Assembly: GCF_000003815.2 (NCBI RefSeq)
Contig: NC_049995.1
Coordinates: 9,225,994-9,279,719, forward strand
Direction: 5' to 3'
DNA length: 53,726 bases
Source of the DNA: Branchiostoma floridae
Lineage: Eukaryota; Chordata; Leptocardii; Amphioxiformes; Branchiostomatidae
A model generated the notes under the pieces. That model made no database searches, was not told the DNA's origin, and saw nothing but the letters and a program-made list of their open reading frames with translations. Below, piece by piece: positions 38,691 to 50,600 of this stretch (positions are counted from its first letter, which is position 1; every line of letters begins with the position of its first letter). The translations under genes were made by a program, and so were the position numbers.

Positions 38691-41600
38691 CTTTATTTTG
38701 GTTTTCGCAGTTTAGTACATAAAACTGAAATTCTAAACCAAATTACAATTGTGGGCAATTGTAGCAAAATATGCCTCGAGCAAACATGATGAAAAATGGA
38801 CAACTGTATGTAACAATAGTGTACTCTGTAGGCTTTGCCAAATGAAGCGTGTTGCACAACTTTTGATACGTTTATCACTTAAAGGTTAAGGGTTAGCACC
38901 AAAATCTTAAAATGTATGTTCATGTAGGCATAGACCCACCCACAGCGTTCGTCGTTTCCATAACGACCACGACAACTCTGACGGTCATGTGGAACAAACC
39001 ATTCGCCACTGTCACCTGGTACAACATCACTTACTGCGCATGCGCAATTGATTTCCATGGCAACATGGACCTAGCCACAGCAGTGTCCCTGCCGGCTTGT
39101 ACAGAGGAGTACACGATCCAGGCGCTGTCTCCTTCTACAGTCTACAACATCTCTATCGTAGCATGGACTCGGTATGAAGCCAGTGAACGTGTGATGACAG
39201 ACGGACATACAGGTAAAAGGACTGATTGTAACATCTATTACATTCTAACAGTTAAAACTTTCTAGATTCTGTGGGGGCACAAATATCAATGAAAATGATC
39301 TTTATTTGCACATTATTGCTCATGTGGGCTAAACGCAGTACGTAATTACATGAATGAAACGTTTCTGTAAAAAACTGTTATAGTGTCAGTGGGAGAGACA
39401 AAACAACTAAAGCTATGCTACACTACTAGTACTTCTATTGTCTACAAAATGTTCAAATAATGCTATGCTATTATTACAACTATCATTTACATGTCTCATT
39501 CCTCTTCTTGAAACAAGAGTATACGAATTCACAGAGTTCTTAAAGTACAATGTTGTCATAGGGCGCCATTATATATACACATATATAGTTCGTCTTTGTA
39601 CTACTTTTTAGCTACAAATGTATTGTCTGCCTAATTGGGACGCCCATAATTGTAGCACGACTGGTAGCAGAATCGACAGTTGAGCTCCTGGTTCCTATTA
39701 GTAACGTTAACTGGGAGACCCCGGTCTAATTCTGGATATGGCATCTCGGCTGTGGCTGCAGCGTGCTTATACCCCCCTCACATTAGGCGAAAATCGATCG
39801 GACGACGAGTCTGCGAGCTCAAAATTACGAGGAGGCATGACCCTGCTGCCGACGAAGAAATGGCAGAGTTCCCCCCTTCTCGTCAGGAGTCATGCCTCCT
39901 CGAGATTGAGATCTTGCAGACTTGTTGTCCGATCGATTTTTCGCCCTAATGTGAGGGGGTATTAGGAAGGGACGTAAATGAGGGTCCAGTGTTTGAGAAG
40001 GTGCTTGTAAAATATAGCCTACTGTTGGTACAGCAAGAAACCCTGTTGCATTATATCACTTGATAATGCACGACAGGGGTCTACTCGTCTATAACAATTT
40101 GCAATGGCTGAAAGAATGATATCCAATGCATGCCCAATTCAGCACACTGTACCCTCTCTCCAACCAGACACGGAGGTCAGTAGCCCTTCTCTGTAAAACA
40201 TATACCCTGCTTTTGAAAGGGCAAGAAAACCTGTGTCACTAGGTACTACAATGGTCTATTCGCGTCTAGAACAATCTATAATGGCTGAAGGAGTGACATC
40301 CAATAAATATCTAACTCAATCACCTGTTATCTTTCTCCATACAGACACGGAGACTAGTAGCCCCTTTATGTAACAAATATACCCTGCTACTGAAAGAACA
40401 AAGAAGTCTGTTGCCATATACATCACTATAGTTAGGCACTACAATGATCTACTCGTCTAGAACAATCTACAATGGATGAAAGAGTGACACCCAATGCATG
40501 TATAACTCAGTACACTGTACCCTTTCTCCATACAGACACGGAGGCACCGTCAGAGTTTACATTAGTCCATGCCACAACAACTTCCATAAGTCTTAGTTGG
40601 GAACTGCCTGGTCACCTGCCAGATCATTACGTCATCATCTATGCGCATGCGTTCACCGACATGAGGGATGCAGTAACCATGGAAACAGAACGAGATGTCA
40701 ACAGCATCGTTCTGAGTGGACTGTCTCCAGGCACGGAGTACACCGTTCGCATATCGGCTGTCACTGAGCTTGGAGAGAGCGAAGTGATTTATCTGAATGC
40801 CATAACAAGTAAGCAAAGGAATCAACTAAAGAACCTTATTACAGTTTTATTTGTACTGCATGCAGTCCTAGCTAAGGCACACACGAAGATATATTCAAAG
40901 TTATAATTATGTTTTCATTCACGGAATGAAAACATATTTGTTTTGCTGTGTTTTTCCTTCTTCTTTTTCAAGCATGCAAGAGAAGTGACCTGGTCTTGAC
41001 GGCGATTATCATGGTTACTGGTAAAATAGAAGATACCAGTGTTGTTAGATTATATTATGTAGCAAGTGGTAGGACAGAGCTGGAGTGGCTGGTCACGATA
41101 TGCATGAATGTGTTTGAGTAAGAATAAACAGCAGTAGTTTGATAGGAAATAAAGATCATGTGAATGCACAAATTATGCATTTCTATTAATTTGCAAATGT
41201 ACATTCCCAGTTTATTTTGTGTTGCGCCTGTCTGAAAATTGCCGATTATGTAACTGTGACGTTGTTCTATCTTTTCAGTAAGATTTGCTTATTGTGCCCA
41301 TTTAGCATGCTTCATTATAGAATACGTTGTTTCAAGTGAGAATTGTGTATATTCTGTTAGTTGTACGACATACCTGTATGGAGGCGTTGCCCACTCCACT
41401 TCCAATCAAGGGATGTAAGAACTTTAAATTTGTTCTTCACCCACAGTAACCGATGCACCATCGGATTTCATGATCACACGATCTGCTGCCGATCCGACCA
41501 CTGCCGAGCTGTCATGGACCGCACCTGTAGCAGTCGTTATGGGCTATACAGTAACCTTCAAGTAACTTTCAATATTTTCTTACTAATTAAGTCTTCCCAA

Positions 41601-44600
41601 GAAGGACTTTCTAAATGGATTGTGTTTAATGGGACCTTCACATTCCGACAATTACCGTGATCTACAGCCGCAAAACGTTGCCTCTCTACTTCATTTTCCC
41701 CAAATCCACTCAATACTATAAGGCGTGCATAATAGTAATTATTGGTATACTACAGTATTTGACTACGTTCACAAAAGGCCAGGGGGAAGACTTCTGCATT
41801 TTCACGAAAATATTGCCTTTCTAGTAATAACGATTCTATTACTAGTAAGTAATATTCTATTTTTCTTTTATAAGGGCATATTGCAAGCAATGGCTCTGAC
41901 TTTGTAGAACAATGTCTGAATTACTTAGTTTTAAGAATGGCTTTTTATAGAAAATATATACAGTAACAGACTGGTTCTCTTAAAATGAGACTTTACAATG
42001 ATAACAACTATACTTGAAACATTATGAAATACTGTCAAAATTCGTCAAGGTTTCTTTAACATACCTGTACGTTAATGGTTCCGAGGTAAAAAAGATAATT
42101 GTGATAATACTCTGAAACCATGGTATGTATCGTATTGCACGCATTGATAATTCTTAAAGATTTTTATGAAAATGACATCTGGTCTTAGTTATTGTAGTAT
42201 GTAAAACTAATAGCTGTCATTCGAACCAGACGGAATTACGTGTTAACGCTTACATCAGATGACCAACATTAGTAGAATGTTCGATACATAAAATTTGTCA
42301 TGCCTTACAGGAGGATCTCTCAAGAGGAAACCCACTCTATATTAGTTGACCGCATGGCAACTGACGTGACCCTGTACGAGCTTCTCCCACTACAGTACAA
42401 TGTGACCGTCCGTGCACAGGGTGTTTACGCAGACAGCGAGGAGGTGGAAGTGATCCTTGACGAATACATCGGTAGATGTTTCCACTGTATTCTCTTATTA
42501 TGCAAAAGCCTCCTTAACTAATACACAAAGCGACATTAGTTATTTTTGTCCAGCTGTGATTATAGGGCAAATTTATTTCATACCTTTAAGTTAGTTAATT
42601 TCTTTCTTTCTTTTGTTCTTATTTTCCTTCTCATTTTCTTTCATTCTTTTTTCCTTTCTTTTTTCCATCTTTCTGACGTTCTTTCTTTTTCCTTCCTTCC
42701 TTCCTTCTTTCCTTCCTTCCTTCCTTCCTTCCTTCTTCCCTTCCTTCCTTCCTTCCTTCCTTCTTTCTTTCCTTCCTTCCTTCCTTCTCAAGAATGTTTT
42801 GATAGAGTGCCTTCTTAAGACTTCAAAATAATTAGATTTTGACCACCAGCGGTTTGTTATGGTACTGCAGTGAATGTTGGGTTTTGATATTTCGTGTTCT
42901 GCTTTTTGCAGCCCCAACCATGAGTTTAACCACAGAAACGGCAGGTGAACAAGAGAATGACTCTACCTTCGACATAGGCGATAGTGAGGAACTTGATTCA
43001 GAATTGGATGATGATGATGACGGGACAGAACCGTCAGATCCCACCGCTGGCACCAATGGACCTTTGGGAGACTTAAGTGATCAGGTAAAACATATTTCAC
43101 ATCATATGTATCTCACTATCCTTCAATAAAGTTGAAGTGGCAAAACTGAAGCTATCATTGTGCATATACAATCATGAACTATATTGGGTAATATTAGATT
43201 ATAGGCAATGTGAATAATAATGATTATGTTTATACATTTCTAGACACCTACAAATTCATTTGACACCAAGGACAATTCTAAATGTCACGGCCTTATAAGT
43301 AATATGAAATAGGGCCTTATGATTGATCGACGGCGTCTGGTTACATGATAATATAAATAAGAGTACTTATTGATTGACGTCAATATAATTGTAAAATCCT
43401 GCGGTTAAAACACCACCCAACCCTTTAAGATATAACAATGTGTGTTACGTCTGTACCGAGACGAAGTAACATGTACATTTGCATAATTCCTTCCCCAGAC
43501 AACAACATCAGCAACAACAGTGAGGAATGCAACGGAGGATGCAGATACACGACATGTGAGTACAAAAACTTCTAAATGTCAGATGTGAAACTTCTACTAA
43601 TTTTAGTACAGCAGATCATACAAAAAAACAGCTATCGATCCAATGAAAATTTGGATGGGTTTTAATGAAACTGTTGAAAAGAGAACAACCGATGATATCT
43701 GTCATAGAGTCTGAATTCATTGATCTTGTCTTGTTCCACTAGCTTAATGGCACAGAAATGCCTAAGTCTGTAGAAGAGGACTTGATTCCTCCACAACTGC
43801 AATCTATCATTGATGCTCTGCAAGGAACGACTAACAACAACACAAGTGCACAGGAATTAACACACATGGACGATAAGGTACGATTTTACTCATCAATACA
43901 CTTCTAGATATGAATCTCATCTGTGTTCAATTTGGTAGTTATCGTATTACACTGCCAAACTTTCTTTCAAAACTATTGCCATACATATCAGGGCACTTCA
44001 GCTATCACTTAACAGAGATAATGGGCGTTATAAACTTCCAACCACATTTGACCAATTTCTGGCGTTTTGTTTGCGCGAGATCACGTGTCTGTAACTCGAG
44101 TTTACATTCCAAACGCAACGTATTACTATCGATGCATAGGTATTTAATGCACCTATAGAGGCATTACAATGTGAACCAGCTAGCCAGAATTGCCCTGAAG
44201 AAGGTGACTGGTGGTCACGAAAAAGGCGTTTAAATAACAAGCAATTCGTTGCTTAAAGGAATTTTGCTATTCTTGTAAACGCCATAATATGAAAGCAGCA
44301 AGCACATATTACATTATTAACTTCACATGACATTACTAAATTCAAAGCTTTAAGAGCAAATGTCTGTAAGGATCAAACAATGGTGGCAAAGGTAAAAAAA
44401 TCGATTTGGCTCATATTTTGCACAGTGATAGTAATTGGTCCACAACCCCTCAAAATAGCTTTCTTTTAGATCAAAACTCCTTGTTGCCATGGTAACGGGC
44501 AAACAAAGTTTTCTGGCCATTTTCCCCAATTTTCGCATCTCAAAAACACAGAAATCAGCATATTTTACGGCACTGTCTCGGCAACACCTTTAAACCTGCC

Positions 44601-47600
44601 ATCTTAACAATACAAGATCTGAATAGACCAACATTTTGGCTTTTTAAAAATTGTTGTGAAATTTCCAAAGTCGTACATTTTAGTTCTTGGGCAGCCTGAA
44701 AACAGTACAATGTTTCAAGCTTCAAAAAAATTTGATTTTTGGCCCAACTTTGTAACGCTATAAGTGCCGCTCTGGTACTTTTTTTGGCTTGAAATTTGTA
44801 CCATATATAGATCATTAAAATATCTATCAAATGCATTGTTGCAAAGTTTGGCTTCTTGTTTGGTTGTCACGTGACTGTCCCTAAAAGTAGGCCATTTTTT
44901 GTGTTTGGCGAAAATTGTGAACTTTAGCCATGTTCAAAGTACGCTACATGACGAAGTAAAATATATTTCTAAATCAACTTCTTATCAAATGTGGATCTAT
45001 GTATTGCCTATCAAATAAATGCTTGTAGAGTTTCGGGTCATGACGTTCAGTCACGTGGTTGTCCCTGAAAGTAGGCCATTTTTTTGCATTTGACAAAAAT
45101 TGTGAATTTTAGCCATGTTCAACGTACGCTACGTGACGAAGTAAACAAGGATTCTTATTTAACTTCTAGTCAAATGTACATCTATGTATTGTCTATCAAA
45201 TAAATGCTTGTAGAGTTTCGGATCATGACGTTCAGTCACGTGGTTGTCCCTGAAAGTAGGCCATTTTTTGCATTTGACGAAAATTGAATTCTAGCTTTGA
45301 TCAAAGTACGCTGGGTGTCAAAGTAAACAAGAATTCTTATTCAACTTCAAGTCAAATGTACATCTAGGTATTGTCTATCAGATGAATGCTTGCAGAGTTT
45401 CAGATCATGACTTTGAGTCACGTGATTGTCCCTGAAAGTAGGTCAAATTTTGCTTTTGGCCAGAAATCGCCATTTAGGGCTGTAGTTAAATCTGTCGAAT
45501 TGTGGAACTGAAATACTTTACTGGCACTAACTCTGATTATGTGTAGCCCTTAACATTGTCTGTTGAATGAGTGTTAGTAAGGCTTGGGGTCGTCTTTCTT
45601 TGCGGTGCAGTAGGGCAGATAGTTAGCTAAATGCTGTTACGAGGTTCTGTTACTTTGGAGAAGATGCCTCTTGAACAGTTTCTTTCTTTTAACATTGTCA
45701 ATGTCCAATGCATATCATATTGGTACTACAATGACTGATAATGGGCTTACAGTGTTAAATTAAAGCTTACTTAAGCGATGACTCTGTTATAATTGTAAAT
45801 ATCAATTTTTGATAATGTAACTAAGATGTCGTTTTAAATTCAGCTATGTTCTATAATGCGCTAAAATTCACAATTTTTGTCGAGCACATAAAGTGACCTG
45901 GCTTCAGGGACAACCATGTGACTAAATGTCATGACCCGAAACTCGACAAGCATTTATTCGAAGAAAGAAAATTAAGAATACAAAGATGTACATTTGACCA
46001 GAAGTTTAATCACAATTCTTTTTGATTTCGTCACGTAGTGTAGCCTAGTATCCAGCTATATTATAGCTCCCGAGTCTCTTCTGTCCTCTTCGCAAATGGC
46101 TCGTTCTCATTTAAATGTAAAAATGCTATCGCCTGCTTTTGCGACTTGATTTGCAGCAAATTTTAGACAACATCACAGGCTCCTTCATTTTTCCCCAATC
46201 CCTGGAATGTTTTCCAAAAGATTCATTTTGGTTGATGGCTTGGAAGATTATCTTAGCCACGGGTGGAATTTCACCCCAGTAAAAAATGGTTGTCGCCTGA
46301 GAACAAACGAAGAATTCAAATAGTAGACAAAAATGTAACAATTCAGTTCCCAGAATGATTGTTCGGTAGATCAGCTGAGCAGGCCCTTTACCCGATAACG
46401 CCAGATCGGTACTGTCACTGATCTTGGAGGCTGTGTGAGGTGGATTATTCCTGTTGCCAAATTCGGTAACAAACGTTACCACCACCAGTTTGATGGTTGC
46501 CACGGTTATATTATCCACGTATAAGACAAGAAATGACCGTTTTTGTGACGCTGCACAGTTTTTCTGGCTTTCTAAAGAAACAAGGAAGGGTTGTTGACTG
46601 CCAATTGTATCCCACCTTGCTTACAAAACGTTGTACAGAAATGACTGTAACGAACGTTACCATTGTTCGAAGCTTTCTAAGCTTTCTATTTGACCTGGTG
46701 TAAAAAAGCTGCCCACTGTTTAAGTGTCCCTAGGGACATCCTCTTATACCTAAATGATGTAGTCAATAAGGCCATTTTTTACATTTCAATGAGAACGAGT
46801 GAATTTTGTATCTGCGAAGAGGACAAAAGAGACTCGGGAACTATAATACGGCTGGGTACCAGTATACACGTAGCGTACTTTGATTTCAAATTCACAATTT
46901 TCGTCAAATGAAAAAAGTGGCCTACTTCCAAGGACAACCACGTGACTTTACTTCATGATCTAATTTTCTACAAGTATTCATTTGATAGGCAATACATAGA
47001 TTTACCTTTGACAGGAAGGTGAATCAGAATTTTATTTTGTTTCGCAATCTAGCGTACGTTGAACATGGCTAAAGGTCACAATTTTTGTCAAATGCAAAAA
47101 ATGGCCTACTTTCAGGGACAACCACGTGACTTTACGTTATGATCCGAAACTCTACAAGCATTTATATGATAGACAATACATAGATGTACATTTGATCAGA
47201 AGTTGAATAAGAATCCTTGTTTACTTCGTCACGTAGCGTACGTTGAACATGGCTAAAATTCACAATTCTCGTCAAATGCAAAAAAATGGCCTACTTTCAG
47301 GGACAACCACGTGACTGAACGTCATGACCCGAAACTCTACAAGCATTTATTTGATAGACAATACATAGATGTACATTTGATCAGAAGTTGAATAAGAATC
47401 CTTGTTTACTTCGTCACGTAGCGTACTTTGAACATGGCTAAAATTCACAATTTTTGTCAAATGCAAAAAAATGGCCTACTTTCAGGGACAACCACGTGAC
47501 TGAACGTTATGACCCGAAACTCTACAAGCATTTATTTGATAGGCAATACATAGATCCACATTTGATAAGAAGTTGATTTAGAAATATATTTTACTTCGTC

Positions 47601-50600
47601 ATGTAGCGTACTTTGAACATGGCTGAAGTTCACAATTTTCGCCAAACACAAAAAAATGCCTACTTTAGGGGACAGGCACGTGACAACCAAACAAGAAGCC
47701 AAACTTTGCAACAATGCATTTGATAGATATTTTAATGATCTATATATGGTACAAATTTCAAGCCAAAAAAAGTACCAGAGCGGCACTTATAGCGTTACAA
47801 AGTTGGGCCAAAAATCAAATTTTTTTGAAGCTTGAAACATTGCACTGTTTTCAGGCTGCCCAAGAACTGAAATGTACGACTTTGGAAATTTCACAACAAT
47901 TTTCAAAAAGCCAAAATGTTGGTCTATTCAGATCTTGTATTGTTAAGATGGCAGGTTTAAAGGTGTTGCCGAGACAGTGCCGTAAATTATGCTGATTTCT
48001 GTGTTTTTGAGATGCGAAAATTGGGGAAAATGGCCAGAAAACTTTGTTTGCCCGTTACCATGGCAACAAGGAGTTTTGATCTAAAAGAAAGCTATTTTGA
48101 GGGGTTGTGGACCAAGTACTATCACTGTGCAAAATATGAGCCAAATCGATTTTTTGACCTTTGCCACCATTGTTTGATCCTTACAGACATTTGCTCTTAA
48201 TTGATGAATAAGAATTAATTTGTAGTCACTGATTAATTCAATTGTGAAGGTATAGATTATTATTACATATTCTTATTACAAAATATATTATAGCAGTACA
48301 TTCAACCAGGAAAAATATTTGATTCTATTCAGAAGGAATTTTTTCATTTTCAATTTCAGAAGTTCCAAGAAATCATAAATGGTTTCATAAAAGCCCTGCT
48401 GGAACCGATGGGCATAGATGGGCTGAGCGCTACACTGACCACATTTGTTAATCTTCACAAAAGATTCCCACACTTCTTTAAGGAGTTTGAGGTTAGATTT
48501 AGGGCTTGTTATCCTGAATGATGATTAATATGTTTTTGAGATAAAAATAATTTTTCTACCATTATTATGATAACAAATTGATGTTTTCATTATTTGAATA
48601 TGAACCCATTGCATAGTTTGATTTATATGTCATGTCTTTTAAACAGCACAAGAAATTGAAATGAACATATTCAAATTTGCCGCTTTTGGATTTGACTAAC
48701 GAATGTTTGCAAAAACATCTACCAGCGTCAACATTGTAAAATAGAGAATGACATGAACATTTGATTGAAATATCACGTTTTGAAAAAAAATAAAGTTTTG
48801 AAAAATACATCTGAAATGTTTTAGAAGCATTTCTTTTTACAGCAACTTTCAACACAAAACAAAATCTATGGTAAAGCTCTGTTTCGCAATAGATTATATG
48901 CGACCTGACTATTGTATTTCATTGGCTTAGGATGACGTCATCTACGTAGGGAACAGACTGCTTCAAGGATTTGAAAGTCTCGAGGCACTGGATACAGACA
49001 GTGGAAGACTTGGCACTCTTCTGAGAGGTTAGAATTTCTCTATAATATCTTCAGATATTGATGGTTGATATGCATGTGGCTCTGCCTGACGTAGGCACCA
49101 CAAAGGGATAACGACAATGGTCTATATGCAAGGGAACAGAACCGTCAAATTTGACGAAGTTGTCTGTTTTTAGGCAGTAGCATTCATTTGATCTCCTTGG
49201 GACTAAATGACTAAGGATGATAACTGCATAAAATCCTCTGGCAAATTCAATTAACAGAATTCTAGATCTACTGTACCTTGATCCTTACACTGTACTTTGA
49301 GTCCCAATATATGACAGGACAAATAATGATTAGTGATAATACGCATAACAGGAAAACATCTCGGCTGTCAGGTTTGGGGTAATATGACGTTTGAGAAAAT
49401 TGTTTTAGATATAATTTTGGACTTTGCTATACAGATAATACATGTATACATGTAGTTAGCGGTTACTACGGAGAACGGTACCCAGTCTACAGACAACCTT
49501 CAGTATGATGCCTTTATTGTACATTCAGGCCATATCGGGCTAAATACAGGCATACAGATCCAAAGTATTAACAAAGTGCACACGGTGACATTGAGAGGAC
49601 TCCAAAAATACCAAATTATTCTGTAATGACAAGATGAATTTTTTTCTAGCAAAATAAGAAGAAAAATTCACTTTCGTATGTATTCCAGGGCTCTTCAGTA
49701 TTCTTGGTCCTTTCATTACAATCGGAGATTCTGGGACGGGTGGCGATTATAGTCATACTGAGGGGCACGGCATTGCTCTTGACCTTGAGGGAAACAGCGG
49801 TGACCTTGTGGAGCCAGAGGAAGATCCTTGGCTTGACGACTCAGAGAGGGGGGCGTTCGTGGAGGCAAGGGAGAAAAAGAAACAAGAGGTAATACATTTA
49901 AGAAGAAGAAGAAGAATCCGAAATTTCCAGTAACCATTTTTGGTAACGCCCCAGGTGCTAGCCTGATAGTATATTATATTGAAGCTACAATTCTTCTGTA
50001 AGAATTGTCGTCTCTTATATTCCATCTATACGCTTTGTCGCTTGCTGAGTTCTTTTTTGACAACAAACATATAATTTCGTTCCCTTTCGTTCCTTTCCGC
50101 ACTTTCAGTACTTTCCTTTTCGTTCCTTTTCGTCCATTTTTTTTCGTTCCCTTTCGTTCCCTTTCGCTCTTTCGATACACCACACATTGACGTTTGGGTT
50201 ACCATCAGTCACCATCCATAGTGTACTACTGATTGGTTTTACTCCGTACTGCAGCTAGGTGTCGCTGCTGCACTGTGAAGAAACTATTCACGGATGTGCA
50301 TGAAATCGCTCACACAAAATACATATTTGTTTTCGTTCCAGCAAATATCCCGGGTTTTTGCGGTCTTGACAACGATTGACAGAGCGTCGAACCTTGCTCT
50401 GAGGGCAGTTAGGGCGGACGGCCCTCCCATTGAGCTCCGCGCGTCTGGGTTCGAGGCTAAAGGTTAGATTGTTGTATGGTACTTCCGCAGTATAGGTGAT
50501 ATCTCACTGCACTTGAGGCACCTGTGCGGCACTGCGGGATTCAAAAGATACTCAACGAATCTCAGAGATTAAAAAAAAAAACAATTTTCTTACGTTTTGT

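Noticed and set aside
42591-42917. Lys/Glu-rich open frame on the minus strand
   Set aside because: Translation of the CCTT/CTTT microsatellite.
46126-46518. Minus-strand 130-codon frame in the centre of the foldback element as a transposase
   Set aside because: No DDE motif, zinc finger or recognisable family; too short.
44350-48200. 93- and 62-codon frames present in both arms as conserved genes
   Set aside because: Their conservation follows from the near-identical inverted arms; no domain, and the codon pattern gives no sign of selection that I can judge by eye.
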